A DNA stretch of 64,000 nt, from assembly GCF_001704415.2 (NCBI RefSeq), contig NC_030814.1:76935121-76999120 (forward strand). The letters run 5' to 3'. Source of the stretch: Capra hircus. Lineage: Eukaryota > Chordata > Mammalia > Artiodactyla > Bovidae. Positions 23,839-36,631 of this stretch are shown here, in pieces (positions within the stretch are counted from its first letter, which is position 1; the number at the start of each line of letters is the position of its first letter). The position numbers and the translations under genes were made by a program. The notes under the pieces are model-generated. The model made no database searches. It was not told the origin of the DNA and saw nothing but the letters and a program-made list of their open reading frames with translations.

Positions 23839-24364
23839 AAATTACAAGCTAATATCTTAGATGAACATAGAAGCAAAAGTCCTCAACAAATCTGAATCAA
23901 ACAATAAAGAGGGTCTCATACAATGATCAAGTTAGATTGACCCTGGAGTTGTAGGGGTGGTACCACATACCAATATCAATCAATTTAATACACCGTATTA
24001 AAAAAAGTAAAGGCAAATGCTACATGATCATTTTAATAGATGCAGGAAAAGCATTTGAAAAAATTCTACAACCGTTCTTGATTAAGAAAACTATCCCTAA
24101 AGTGGTTATAGAGGGAACATATCTCAACATAATAAAAGCCATTTATGACAAACCCACAGCCAACATAATACTCAGTGGTGAAAAGCTGAAAGCCTTCCCA
24201 CTAAGTTGTGAAACAAGACAAGGATGCCCACTCTACCACTTCTATTCAGCATAGTATTAGAAATCCTAGCCAGAACATTCAGACAGAAAAAGAAATAAGA
24301 TGTATCCAGATTGAAAGGAAGTGATAAAGCTGTCACTATTTGAAGATTATATGATACTCTATAT

Positions 24365-25684
24365 CAGTCAGTTCAATTCAGTTGCTCAGTCCTATCTGAC
24401 TCTTAGTGACCCCATGGACTGCAGCATCCCAGGCTTCCCTGTCCATCAGCAAATCCAGGAGCCTACTCAAACTCATGTCCATCGAGTTGGTGATGCCATT
24501 CAACCATCTCACCGTCTGTTGTTCCCTTCTCCTCCGGCCTTCAAACTTTCCCAGCATCAGGGCCTTTTCAAATGAGTCAGCCCTTCACATCAGGTGGCCA
24601 AAATTTTGGAATTTCAGCTTCAGCATCTGTCCTTCCAATGAATATTCAGGATTGATTTTCTTTAAGATGGACTGGTTGGATCTCCTTGTAGTCCAAGAGA
24701 CTCTCAAGAGTCTTCTCCAACACCACAGTTCAAAAGCATCAATTCTTCTGAGCTCAGGTTTTATAGTCCAACTCTCACATCCATACATGAACACTGGAAA
24801 AACCATAGCCTTGACTATACAGACCTTTGTTGGCAAAGTAATGTCTCTGCTTTTTAATATGGTGTCTAGGTTGGTCGTAGCTTTTCTTCTAAGGTGCAAA
24901 TGTCTTTTAATTTCATGGCTCCAGTCACCATCTGCAGTGATTTTGGAACCCAAAAACAGTCTCTCACTGCTTCCATTGTTTCCCTATCTATTTGTCATGA
25001 AGTGATGGGACCAGATGCCATGATCTTAGTTTTCTGAATGTTGAGCTTTAAGCCAACTTTTTCACTCTCTTCTTTCACTTTCATCAAGAGGCTCTTTAGT
25101 TCTTCACTTTCTGCCATAAGGGTGGTGTCATCTGCATATCTGAGGTTATTGATATTTCTCCCGGCAATCTTGATTCCAGTTTGTGCTTCATCCAGCCTGG
25201 CATTTCACATGATGTACACTGCATATAAGTTAAGTAAGCAGGGTGTCAGTATACAGCCTTGACGTACTCCTATCCTGATTTGGAACCAGTCTGCTGTTCC
25301 ATGTCCAGTTCTAACTGTTCTTCTTGACCTGCATACAGATTTCTCAGGAGGCAGGTCAGGTGGTCCCATTTCTTTAAGAGTTTTCCACAGTTTGTTGTGA
25401 TCCACACAGTCCAAGGCCTTGGCATAGTCAATAAAGCAGAAGTAGATGTTTTTCTGGAACCCTTTTGCTTTTTTGATGATCCAACAGATGTTGGTAATTT
25501 GATCTCTAGTTCCTCTGGCTTTTCTGAATCCAGTTTGAACATCTGGAAGCTCACAGTTCATGCATTGTTGAAGCCTGGCTTGGAGAATTTTGAGCATTAC
25601 TTTGCTAGTGTGTGAGATGAGTGCAGTTGTGCAATAGTTTGAACATTCTTTGCATTGCCATTCTTTGGGATTGGAATTAAAACT
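24365..25684 (-). mobile_element. BovB LINE nested in L1
   Basis: Antisense, about 1.32 kb, 5'-truncated. Tail repeats lie at the left end; the right end is in the segment before RT. Minus-strand frames 25205-25711 and 24585-24953 give RT residues FIDYAKALDCVDHNKLWK (motif A region) and GVRQGCILTPCLLNLYA (motif B). The minus-strand catalytic-box DNA reads YADD. Removing it rejoins the L1 (…ctatat/acagaagaccc) with no long TSD. The L1 is therefore older. Confidence 0.95.
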
Positions 25685-26611
25685 ACAGAAGACCCTAAAG
25701 TCTCTATGCAAAAACTAATAGAATTAATAAATGAATTCTATCAAAATGTAGAATATAAGACTGATATATAGAAAACTGCTATATTTCTTTACAATAATAA
25801 TGAACTATTATAAAGAAAAGTAACATTAAAAATTCCATTTAAAATTGTGTCAAAAAACCAAAAATGTGAGGGGATAAACCTGACCAAAGGCATGAAAGAG
25901 TTATATGCTGAGAACTATGAAGCAAAATAAAGGAAATTCAAGATGATTCAAAGAAATGGAAAGATATCCCCTGTTCTCAGATTGAAATAATAAATATTGT
26001 TAAAGTGGCCATACTACCTAAAACAATCTACCTATTTAATGTGATCCCTATCAAAATACCTGTTACATTTTATACATAACTAAAACAAATAATCCTAAAA
26101 TTTACATGGAACCTCAAAAGACCCAGAATTGCCAAAGAAATCTTGAGAAAAAAGAATAGAGAAGGAAACATAACTCTTCTAGACATCAGACTATTATACA
26201 AAGCTACAGTAATCAAAACAGCATAATGTTGACACAAAACCAGACATATAGATCAAAGCAACAGAATAGAAAGCCCAGAAGTAAACCAAAACATGTGCAG
26301 TCTGTTAATTTACAGCAAACTCAAGAATATGCAATGGAGAAAAGAAAGTCTTTTCAGCAAATTGTTTGGAAAAACTAGACAGCCTAATGCAAATGAACCA
26401 CATTAGAAAACTCCTTCACACTATACACAAAAATAAACTCAAAATGATTTAAAACTTTAAATATAAGGCCAAAGACAATGAAGTTCACAGAAGAGAACAT
26501 AAAACATTTTCAGACATAAATTATAGCAATATTTTCTTAGATCAGTCTTCCGAAGGCAAAGGAAAAAAACACAGAAATAAACAAATGGGACCCAGTTAAA
26601 CTTTCAGCTAA

Positions 26612-27008
26612 GCTGAAAGCTGAGCACTGAAGAATTGATGCTTTTGAATTGTGTTGGAGAAGACTTTTGAGAGTCCCTTGGTTGCAAGGAGATCCAACCA
26701 GTCCATCCTAAAGCAAATCAGTCCTGAATATTCATTGGAAGGACTGATGTTGAAGCTGAAACTCCAATACTTTGGCCACTTGATGTGAAGAACTGACTCA
26801 CTGGAAAAGACCCTGATGCTGGGAAAAGTTGAAGGCAGGAGGAGAAGGGGATGACAGAGGATGAGATGGTTGGATGGCATCACCAACTCAATAGATATGA
26901 GTCTGAGTAAGTTCTGGGAGTTGGTGGTGGACAGGGAGGCCTGGTGTGTGTTGCAGTCCATGGGGTCGCAAAGAGTCAGACATGACTGAGTGACTGAACT
27001 GAACTGAT
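26612..27008 (+). mobile_element. BovB 3' end nested in L1
   Basis: Sense, 5'-truncated at the AAAGCTGAGCACTGAAGAATT region, ending in GACTGAACTGAACTGATT tail repeats. It interrupts the L1 codons for the segment just before 'SFCTAKE'-like residues. Confidence 0.92.
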
Positions 27009-27276
27009 TCTAACTGAGAAGATTTTGCACAGCAAAGAAATTTTTTAAAAGAAAGAAAGAAAGAAAGAAAAGTCAACCTCCAGAATGGGAAACCTCCTGA
27101 CAGAAGCAGAAACATGGACTTGGAAAAATACATGGATCCCAGTATTCATAGCAGCATAATTTACAAAAATCAAGATATGGAAGCAACCTAGTCATCAATA
27201 GATCAGTGGATAAAGATGAGACACACTCACACACACACTCTGAAGTGGTATTCAGCTTTGAAAAAAGAATGAGATA

Positions 27277-27937
27277 ATTCCACTCCTAGGCATGTACCCT
27301 AAGGAAACCAAAATTGAAAAAGACACATGTATCCCATTGTTCATTGCAGCATTATTTACAGTAGGTAGAACATGGAAGCAACCTAGATATCTATTGACAG
27401 ATGAGTGGATAAAGAAATTGTGGTACATATACAATGGAATATTACTCAGCCATAAAAAGAAACACATGTGAGTCAGTTCTAATGAGGTGGATGAACCTAG
27501 AACCTATTACACAGAGTGAAGTAAGTCAGAAAGAGAAAGATAAATATTGTGTTCTAATGCATATATACGGAATCTAGAAAAATGGTACTGAAGAATTTAT
27601 ATACAGGGCAGCAATGGAGAAACAGAGATAGAGAATAGACTTATGGACATGGGGAGAAGGGAGGAGAGGTTGAGATGTATGTAAAGAGCAACATGGAAAC
27701 TTACATTACCATATGCAAAATAGATAGACAAAGGAAATTTGCTGTATGGCTCAGGAAACTCAAACAGGGGCTCTGTATCAACCTGGAGGGGTGGGATGGG
27801 TGGAATGGGGAGGCAGATGGTGGGGGGAGGTTTAAAAGGGAGGGGATATATGTATGCCTACGGCTGATTCATATTGAGGTTTGATAGAAAACAATAAAAT
27901 TCCATAAAGCAATTATCCTTCCAAAAAATTAATTTTA
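27277..27937 (+). mobile_element. Younger L1 3' fragment nested in old L1
   Basis: 5'-truncated L1: the last part of ORF2 (nucleotides coding ARTWKQPRYLLTDEWIKK-like residues) plus 3' UTR and A-rich end. Bounded by TSDs AAAAAAGAATGAGATA (27261-27276) and AAAAAAGAATGAAATA (27938-27953), one mismatch. The flanking older L1 rejoins exactly across it. The host already contained the equivalent L1 segment, giving two L1 3' ends in tandem. Confidence 0.9.
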
Positions 27938-28365
27938 AAAAAAGAATGAAATACTTGCCACTTTAAACAACAAATGCACCTGGAGTACATTATGCTTAGT
28001 GAAATAAGTCATACAGAAAGGCAAATACTGTGTGTTATCACTTACATATGGAATCTAAAAAAAATAAAGCAAATGAATATAGCAAAAGAGAAACAGACTC
28101 ACAGAGAACAAACTAATAGTTACCGGAGTGAGAGGGATTAGGAGAAGGGGCAAGATAGGGGTAGAGAATTACAAGGTGTAAACTACTCTGTATAAAATGA
28201 GTAAGTTACAGGGATACATTGTAAAGCTTAGGGAATAGAGCCAATATTTTATAGTATATTTAAATTGAGTTAATCTATAAATATACTGAATCACTATGTT
28301 GTACACTTTACCCAATATATTAATAATATTGAAAATTAGCTATACATCAATAAGAAAGAGATACT

Positions 28366-28980
28366 ACTCAAATTTTCAGTGCAAGCATTGGCATTTTCTC
28401 ATGCAGACTCCTGCTTTTTTCAAGAGGCAAGTGTGTGAAGACCACCTCAAGAGTCAGGTCAAGAGTAAAATTTCTCCTTGTAGAGATGAAAGTCTGTCCA
28501 TACCTTTTGCCCTATATAGAGAAACAATTAACTGATTTTTTTTTCTCTTTGTTACATTTCATTCTGTACTGATCTGAGATATCCATGCCTTGTTAAGTAT
28601 CTCACTATATATCTTATGTACAGTATGGTTAATCATGTTGGTCTGAGGGTGACACTCGGGTTCTGGGGAGAGAGTCTACTCTGCTCTGTGTCATTCTGAT
28701 TCAAACTCTGTCAGACAGTAAGAGGCCTAGTGGCATGAATGAGCACCTACTTATAACACATCAGAGGTCTTTGGCTCAAGACCCACTGAGTCTGAACTTC
28801 TCAATACCTCAGTGGTTAATCCTCACACCTTTGTAAGAAAATAAAAAGGAGAGGCCCTTACAGTAAGATTGTTACCTGATAAGTATAGATGATATAAAAG
28901 TGCCTGATATAAACTCAGCACATTGTATGTACTCATGATGGTGGTGATTATGGAAATGACAGTGATGACTATGAAGTGCT
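28366..28980. other. No recognised feature
   Basis: Spacer after the old L1 3' end. Nothing recognised. Confidence 0.5.
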
Positions 28981-28983
28981 TTC

Positions 28984-29313
28984 CATTCCAGTGGGAGAGG
29001 GAGAAGGTGGGATGATTTGGGAGAATGGCATTGAAACATGTATAATATCATGTATGAAATGAATCTCCAGTCCAGGTTCGATGCATGATACTGGATGCTT
29101 GGGGCTGGTGCACTGGGACGACCCAGAGGGATGGTACGGGGAGGGAGGAGGGGGGGAGGTTCAGGATGGGGAACACATGTATACCTGTGGCAATTCATGT
29201 TGATGTATGGCAAAACCAATACAATAGTGTAAGGTAGTTAACCTCCAATTAAAATAAATAAATTTATATTAAAAAATAAATTTAAAAAATGAAAAAGTAA
29301 AAAAAAAAAAAAA
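28984..29313 (+). mobile_element. L1 3' UTR, strongly 5'-truncated
   Basis: Begins at the purine-rich 'gtgggagagggag' block and ends in an impure poly-A, as in the recent L1 at 38.8-39.07 kb. TCCAGTG occurs at both edges (near 28976 and 29314) and may be a short TSD. Confidence 0.87.
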
Positions 29314-32022
29314 TCCAGTGAGTCTATTGTTTGGATTTCTCGGCTCCAAATAAAAAGCCCTGAAGGAGAGCTCACATCACTTTCCTTTGCTTAGAGAAAA
29401 TCCTGCACAGATCCCATGTGTAGAAAGTTAATATAAATAAATTTAGTACTGATTGTGATGAGGATGATATGACTAATTCTAATACGCAGTGATTACAGTG
29501 GGCTCAAATACAAAAGCATGTCACTATAACAGGAAGCAGGATAAAGGGTAGTTCCCAACAAAACCCATACCCCAGATAAAATAAATGTCACACTGATGAT
29601 TCAACAATAGTTTTATTTGTTTGGCTGCATTATAATTCACGTATACACTCTTGAGAAGTAACTAAGAGTGTTTTAGCAAAGTTTCTGTTTCTGAAAATGA
29701 AGTGATGAAAATATAAGAAGTTTCCTTGGCCTGTTAAACAGAGATGTACATGAAATATAACCTCCTGGGACAAGCAGTAGCATTTTGTATGTTTCAAACA
29801 CAAATGTTATTTCCAATAGGCTAAATTCTTAAGTAATTTAGAAAAAAATATCTTCTTAAAAAATACTGTTTCTAAGACTTGCTCATAAAATACAAGCCTT
29901 TGTTGGTCTGTTCTCTGTTCCCCATTGTTTCAGATTTGGGGCTACATCCTTCCTTACAGCCAGTTAGTCATTATCTTCTTATTAATAAGAAATGTTCTCT
30001 TCCATTTTTTAAAACAGTTGAAATAACACATAGAAGTTTTATTAATAGATGTGATAGACACTCTGAGATCATGATCGCATCATGATCGTCTCCAGCCTGC
30101 ATAGGTGAAACAGACATTAGTTAGAAAGGAATATCTTTAACAGAAATTTGTGCAATGAGAGTACTGTAACGTTTTCCTGTTCTTTTGGACAGGGATAGGG
30201 AGAAGAGGTTCCTCTTCTCGAGTAGAAAACAAGAGTGACAAAATGACCCACCAGAGAGATTGGAAATAACTTTGCAAATGGCATTGCCTATTTTGTGACT
30301 GGATGCTACCAAAGTGCACAAGTATTTAGGCGTGTTCTAACATGCGGCTGGATGAGAGAAGGAAGGAAGTCTTGGGAAAACTAGAAATTTGTCTCCTACC
30401 ATTTGTGGGTCAAGGAAAATGCTGCCAGACTTTCATCTGGAACTGTCTGAAAGGAGTTTGGTTGTATCTACATCTGATGGTAAGGCAAGAAAATTATCTA
30501 CTTTGGAACCAATTTCATTTTTGCTATTTAGCTGGAGGAATTTTATGAGATGACTTCTTATTGTTCAAGTGAATGCCTAAAAGATATCCACACTACAGCT
30601 GTCTTTAAAGTACTTTGACCAAGAGGAATGCCTACTGGTGTGATGTGACCTCAGGAAATAGTGCTATTGTGGGGTCTCTTGTTGGAAGGCAGGTGTTACA
30701 GAAATGACAAGAAGTCAGTGATAAGAATACAGCCTGCATCAGGCAAAGGTGCAGTGAGGGCTTCTTGGTGTGGGGGTCACTGACATTCTCATGTGTGTCT
30801 CACAAGAAAAAGCCAGCAAGTGGGCAACTCCCTCACAGAGGGTTTGATGATCACATTGCAGAAACACAAATCAGATTTCGCTCTTTGCTCTAATTCTCCT
30901 TTCCCCCATCCTTCATCAGGGGAAGCCAAAAGCAACAGTTCTTATGGATAGATTTGGAATTAAGCAAGAAAGAGAGAAAAGAACACAATTCTCTTTTCTA
31001 AATATGGATACCCAGAGTTGTGTCTAGTCTGAGATAGATGAGACTATAAATTTTAAATTGGTTATAAGATGGTAGTATTGAATTAGATAGCAATGGACTT
31101 TTTTTTTTTACTACTTGCTGGTGAGTTTTTTATTCTCTCTCTCTTTTTTTTAGCATAAAAGTAACCAGAAAACTATGATATTAAAAAAAATAATACCAAG
31201 GAATAGGGCAAAAATGTGACCAGGGAAAAATACACTGTATTCTGCTTATATCCTGTTGAATTGGGCCCATTTAATAGACCAAATATGTATTTCATAAATC
31301 ATCTTTAATAAGTGTTTCCTCCCACCCTGTCTATATGAAAAAAGTTCTAATTAAAAGTTCGAATTTTAAGACAGAGACAGACGGACAGGCTGATGCATGC
31401 ACACATACCCATGCACACGAATGTGCACACGCAGAAACAGAGAATGACTGAGGCGGAGTGTTAGCTGGCCCTACACTGTGTTCTCTGAATAAGGAACTAA
31501 AATTGAGACTATATAAAGTTAACTTTAGCTTTGCAACAGATTTGTAAGACCACTCAACAGAGCCAGTCATTTTCTACATGAGTGTCTTGAGACCAGGACA
31601 GTTAAAGTGTTTGCTTAATGCCTGATTTAGAAGGAGAACCTGTTTTGGTCTTGATATTCCTGACTGTTAGGCAAATTTTGCATTTACCTTGGGAGTGAAA
31701 GTTAGCCTGCTACAGTCTGAGAGAGAGGTAACTTGGATTATATTTTTTTATGATTACCAGTTCTAGGCTTTGACTCTTTTCAGTTAGTTCATTGCACCTA
31801 TATGTGAATCAAAGTTGAAGACAAGATACAGGTTGTAAATCATGTCATTGTAATTTATTAGCTTAGTATATATTGATTTACAGCCTCCTTCCACGCTCCC
31901 AAATCAAACCACATATATCCTTGGTCCTCCTCAACACAGAAATTGGTTCAAAAAATTAAAGAAGGAGAAGGAGTAATGTATTTGAGGATTAATTTGCACA
32001 TGATAGTTTTTCTTTCACTTTG
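29314..32022. other. Unassigned region
   Basis: About 2.7 kb without SINE or LINE sequence I can name, except a possible MIR scrap near 31570-31665. Short frames at 30121-30321 (-) and 30342-30548 (+) have no recognisable motif. This is the longest stretch free of recent repeats and a reasonable place to look for conserved non-coding DNA. Confidence 0.45.
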
Positions 32023-32386
32023 TTGCTGTTCAATTTCTAAGCATGTCCGACTCTTTGCAACTGCATGTACTGTACCATTCCAGGCTTCCTTGTGATACTA
32101 TCTAACCATCTCATTCTCTGCTGCCCTCTTCTCCTCTTGCCTTCAGTCTTTCCCAGCATCATGATCTTTTCCAATGAGTTGGCTCTTCACATTAGGTGGC
32201 CAAAGTATTGGAGCTTTGGCATCAGTCTTTCTAATGAATATTCAGGGTAGATTTTCTTTAGGATTGACTGGTTTGATCTCCTTGCAGTCCAAGGGACTCT
32301 CAAGAGTCTTCTCCAGCAACAGAGTTCAAAAGCATCAATTCTTCAGTGCTCAGCCTTCTTTATGGTCCAACTCTCTTGGAAACATT
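32023..32386 (-). mobile_element. BovB LINE 3' fragment
   Basis: Antisense, about 360 bp, with a decayed tail at the left ('ttgttgctgttcaatttctaagcatgtccgac') and an internal deletion after 'ttccaggcttcct' that joins to 'tgatactatctaacc'. More diverged than most BovB copies here. Confidence 0.9.
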
Positions 32387-33417
32387 GAAACTATTTCTTT
32401 TCTGGGTCCAATGGAAACAAATATTGATTTCTCTCAATGAGTTCAAGAACACAATACCAAATTATTTTAACTTTTAAAATAACTTTAGTTAATTATACAT
32501 GAATTTAATGCATATTTCTCAATTTGTAGCAACTAGAATACTATAGGAGAATAAATTTAGCTCCGTTAGGTGAAAAGGATGGGTTGCATGTAGATCTGAC
32601 ACAATCTAAGAGAGATAAGTTGCTATTTTAGCTTACCTATAAAACAAATATATCTATTCCTTTAGTAAATTAAAATGAATAATTGAACTATCCTGAGCCC
32701 CAGTGACCACAAGGATGCTTTTAAGTAGAAGTGGCAGAAAACTATCTCATATCATAATTAATAATGAAGTTTATTAGCCTCCTAAATATAAGAGGTCTTC
32801 AGGATAGTGGATTCAGTGACTTAATAACGAAAGCAAGGACTAAGATTTTTCTACTTTTCTACCTTCTCTTTTACCATTTGCTTTCCCCTAGCCTTGTTCA
32901 TTTATGAAGCAATTCCAGCTAAGAAAAATGCTATAGCTAATTCCTCTATTTGCCTATTCTGACTCTATCCCTGCCCCCTACCACTTTCCTCTGAATAGCA
33001 AAAATCTGATTTTGTTAGGGCTGCAATGCGCTTTGCTTAGAAATTGCATTCTCTGTGTGGAGCTTCCAAGCAGACTGTTTAAAGAGGATGAATATTCACT
33101 GTAAATTCTGTCAAGGATGTATTATAACATGCAAGGCTCCTAGTAATGATTTTTAAAAGAGTGGGTACTGAGCCTTTCTTGTACTCCCTTCTTACTTCTT
33201 CCCAGTTGAGATTGAGTTCTAATGGGTGGAAACATGGAAAGACTTGGCCTCTGATGAATTTAGGTCTTCAAGCTATGCTTGTTTTGTCTAACTCCAGCCT
33301 TCTTTTAAGTTGACAGTTGACACTAATCACAACTGAGACAAATACGGTATTTTGGTTGTGTTGGCCCTTGTTGTGAATCAATGTTAGGGGAGCTGGGATT
33401 AACATGATGGTTTAAGT
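32387..33417. other. No recognised feature
   Basis: Unassigned spacer before MER5A. Confidence 0.5.
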
Positions 33418-33595
33418 CACTGAGTCTCGACTTTGGCTGCAGTTTAGAGTCACCTGGGGAGTTTTAAAAGCCAGGGCTCTTCCTCAGACAAATTAAATCA
33501 GAATCCCTGGCTTGGAACCCAAGTGTTAGAGTTTTTTAAGCTCCACAAGTGCTTCCAGCATACAGCCAAGAGGCTGAAACTACCCAGAACCACTC
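33418..33595 (+). mobile_element. MER5A hAT MITE
   Basis: Non-autonomous hAT-Charlie element. 'ctttggctgcagtttagagtcacctggggag' and 'aaattaaatcagaatccctgg' are typical. Terminal inverted repeats are CACTGAGTCTCGAC and, at the right end, CAGAACCACTC on the same strand. Confidence 0.87.
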
Positions 33596-33706
33596 CTGGA
33601 GGGAGTGTCAATCCCCAAACCACAGTGATGCTGCATAATCCAGGAGGAGTGGCCTGGCTGTTGTAGAGTCAACTCCAGTGTGTTCTAAGATCCTATCCTT
33701 AGAATT

Positions 33707-33925
33707 GCTTCCCTGGTAGATCAGTTGGTAAAGAATCAACCTGCAATGCAGAAAACCACCAGCAATTCGGGAGACCCACGTTTGATCCCTGGGTCAGGAA
33801 GCTCTCCTGGAAAAGGAAATGGCAACCCACTCTGGTATTCTTGCCTGGAGAATCCCATGGACAGAGGAGCCTGGTGGGCTACAGTCCATGGGGTCACAAG
33901 AGTCAGACCCAACTTAGCAGCTAAA
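33707..33925 (+). mobile_element. Bov-tA SINE
   Basis: Full-length sense copy with head, body and tail (ending near 'cagacccaacttagcagc'). The head contains an extra AAAACCACCAGCAATTC-like insert relative to the other copies. Confidence 0.95.
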
Positions 33926-34750
33926 CCAGTAAGAAGGGGACAGTTTACTTTAGAAAAAAAAATGCATGTAAAAAGCTAAGTTGGTTGGCAATTATGTTGT
34001 CCTTATGCTATCATAAGTAATCAGAAAAATTCAGGAGGCAGAAAAATGCTTTGGGTGCTGTTACAATGCCAGTGTTTCATTGTTGTCCTTTCTGTTAAAG
34101 CTAAACGTCATTGCGCTACATGCCTGCACCACAAACTAAAGAGTGTCCAATTTCTCTTTGTCTGACTGTTCTTATGCTGTATAAAAGTGTCTTTCTTTGT
34201 TCACTATTTTTTTGTAAAATGCATCCTTGACAACTGTCTTGGTATAAAGAACAAAACCTTTCAGTTTACAATGAACTCTTAAGATGAGTTGGCCTCTAGG
34301 AGCTCTAGAAAATGATTCTGTGGATTTAAGAACATAAATGTCCCTTCCAAGTCTACAATATACATGAATAATGGAAACAATAAAATATAAGTAAATTTTA
34401 ACTTTTTGGTAACATAAAATGACAGTCTTAATAAACAGAAAATATGATATATCAGAATATTAAAAAAGTATAAACCAGGCACAAAGGCACATGGTTAAAA
34501 AGATAAAATGGCATGATGAAATTTAAAAAGCTAAAGGACATTTTCACAATGCAATATTAGGACGAAATAAAGATATTTCATAGCTCTGATGGTAACAGTA
34601 ATCCTTTGAGAGCATTACAAAATAGGTTGGATTCAGGAGCCACTTCTTATAAATATTGGGTGGAAATATGATAGTATATCTTTTTCTAGACTATATTTTA
34701 AGCTCAGTTAGTTGGTCCACACCCAGAGAAAGGGGCTTTTGGAGGATTTA
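33926..34750. other. No recognised feature
   Basis: AT-rich spacer. Nothing recognised. Confidence 0.5.
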
Positions 34751-35100
34751 CAATCAATTCTCATTATTTACAGATTCTGTATTTGAGAAGTCATCTACCA
34801 ACTAAAACTTATTTGTCACCCCCAAATCCATACCGAGGGTGCTTTTGCTATCTTCATGAAAGAGAATAGGGTGATAAAAAAATTAACTTGCCTGATGCAC
34901 ATGTTCTCAAATGCAGCCAATCAAGCTTTCTTATTTTAGTTCTCATAGTGTAAGCAACTCTCCTTTTCAAAGTCTACTTCTGTGCCTTACTTTTTGGCAT
35001 TCTTATCATTTTTATTGATTATTTCATTGTTGAAAATGGCCTCAACCTAGTGCTGAGGCACTTTCTAGTGCTTCCAAGTGAAAGAAGGCTCTCATGCTGC
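34751..35100 (+). mobile_element. Tigger-like DNA transposon 5' end
   Basis: Starts with a decayed terminal repeat (CAATCAATTCTCATTATTTA) and continues in the order of a pogo/Tigger element, ending with the first coding segment ('aaaatggcctcaacctagtgctgaggcactttctagtg'). No transposase frame remains. Confidence 0.6.
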
Positions 35101-35104
35101 TATC

Positions 35105-35400
35105 TGGTAGCTCCATCCTCATCTCCACTACCACCTCCCATCAATTCTCCTTGGCAACCACTCATCTACAATTTCTGTAATTTTGTCATGTCAAGAATAT
35201 AATTAGAATCATAGAGTATGTGACCTTTTAAGATTAGCTTTTTCACTGAGCGTAATTCCTGGGATATTTTCAAGTTATTTAATTAGAGTCTGCTTTTTAT
35301 AGCTGATACTTTAAAATTGATTATTATAGTTTATTTCACATTCATCCATTCAAGAACTGTTTTGGAGTCTATTGATTATCTTTCTCATTCATGTTGTAGT
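35105..35400 (-). mobile_element. Old L1M 3' part
   Basis: Antisense words 'ccatcctcatctccac', 'ggcaaccactcatctac', 'cactgagcgtaattcctgg' and 'cattcatccattcaag' follow the 3' region of ancient L1M elements. Weak similarity. Confidence 0.5.
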
Positions 35401-35475
35401 TTTCCTAGTTCTGGGTATGTTATATGATTTTCTGTCATTTCCTGAAATTTTTGGATATTATGAGACACATATATG

Positions 35476-35670
35476 GTGGTGGTGGTTTAGTCACTAAGTT
35501 GTGTACAACTCTTGTGACCCCATGGACTGTAGCCTGCCAGGCTCCTCTGTCCACAGGATTCTTCAGACAAGAATACTGGAGTGGGTTGCCACTTCCTTCT
35601 CTAGGGGATCTTCCCAACCCTGGAACTGAACCCTGGTCTCCTGCATTGCACTTAGATTCTTTACCAACTG
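35476..35670 (-). mobile_element. Bov-tA SINE, antisense
   Basis: Tail at the left, tRNA-derived head at the right ending near 'tttaccaactgagca'. The first bases of the head are missing. Minus-strand frame 35435-35707 is a SINE by-product. Confidence 0.92.
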
Positions 35671-35679
35671 AGCATACAT

Positions 35680-36550
35680 GTATAAATATGTGTAAAAACC
35701 TAAGCATATGTATATATTATATATTTAAAATACAATGTATTTATATATATATATTTCATATGTTTATGTACGTTGTTGAGGTGTAGCCAAGGTCTTGGTG
35801 AGTGTGTGTATTCAACTTTACTTGTCTTGCCACCATCACTCTGGCAGAAAGGGGACATTAAATCACAGTGCATTGTTTCAGACAGGCGGATGGGAGTTCT
35901 ACCTCCTACTAGGCCTCACTCACAGCTTTTAGGTGGCAGCAGCCAAAGGATTCCACCACTCTGTTCGCTCTGAATGAAGGTGGCAACTCAGCTCCCCTGC
36001 CGACACCCAAGGAGGAGAAACTAGAAATCTTACTCTCCTTATCTCCTGGTTCCTTGAGAGGGAGAGGTAAGCTTTCTTCTGTTGGTACTTGACAGAAGTC
36101 AGTCAGGGATTGCTGACAAGTTATCCCTTATCAGGTCAACCTTTTCTAAGTCTTTTCCTGGGAGAACCAGGCCCTTGGAGTTTTTTTTTTTTTTTTTCTG
36201 TCTTCCTTTTGGTCCTTACTGACTGGAGGCTTCAACAATGCCCTGAGACCTATGCAAGACAGTAAGGAAATCTGGGGGAACTCGTAATGTGTTGTTGTGC
36301 AAATCCTGAGTTCTTGGGCAGTCTACATACTTCTAGCTACACTTCAGAGATGCCCTGTATTTTTTGTGTCTTGTCATCATATCCAGGCCATTTTATCATA
36401 AAAGAGAGAAGTAGGAGGAATGGGATTACTCATTTGTGGGTTCATTCAGTTGTGGTGAATCCAGTCTCTGGGTAACAACTGAAAAGACAAAAATGAATAT
36501 ACCAAAAAAAAAAAAAAAAGTTTATTTGTCTCTGTTACATCTTCGGGAAA
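35680..36550. other. AT-rich tract, then possible L1 5' region
   Basis: 35690-35770 is a TA-rich low-complexity run. From about 35780 to 36480 the sequence has words I associate with antisense 5' regions of ancient L1M elements ('ttttcctgggagaaccaggc', 'tgagacctatgcaagacagtaagg'). This is a weak recollection, and I would treat the stretch as unassigned. A T17 run lies near 36181. Confidence 0.3.
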
Positions 36551-36563
36551 CCTTGTTTCACTT

Positions 36564-36631
36564 CACTTCAGTTCAGTTCAGTTCAGTCGCTCAGTTGTGT
36601 CTAACTCTTTGTGACCCCATAGACTGCAGCA
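36564..36631 (-). mobile_element. 68-bp BovB insertion, 10-bp TSD
   Basis: Only the tail repeats and the last roughly 45 bp of BovB ('cgctcagttgtgtctaactctttgtgaccccat') are present. The fragment is bounded by identical TGTTTCACTT at 36554-36563 and 36632-36641. A severely 5'-truncated target-primed insertion. Confidence 0.87.

Larger units (their letters stand above)
22545..28365 (+). mobile_element. Old L1, three nested insertions
   Basis: Sense L1 starting inside the ORF2 endonuclease domain (INIHAPNIGALKYIKQ, then NTPLTSMDRSSREK) and running through RT to the 3' UTR. Diagnostic residues include the motif A region at 24024-24254 (IILIDAGKAFEKI) and the motif B region (ETRQGCPL). Stops and frameshifts are frequent. 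The L1 reading resumes after each nested element: at 25685 (coding 'NPKDS'-like), at about 27010 ('ttttgcacagcaaag') and at about 27950 (3' UTR 'agtgaaataagtcatacagaaagg'). Confidence 0.87.
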
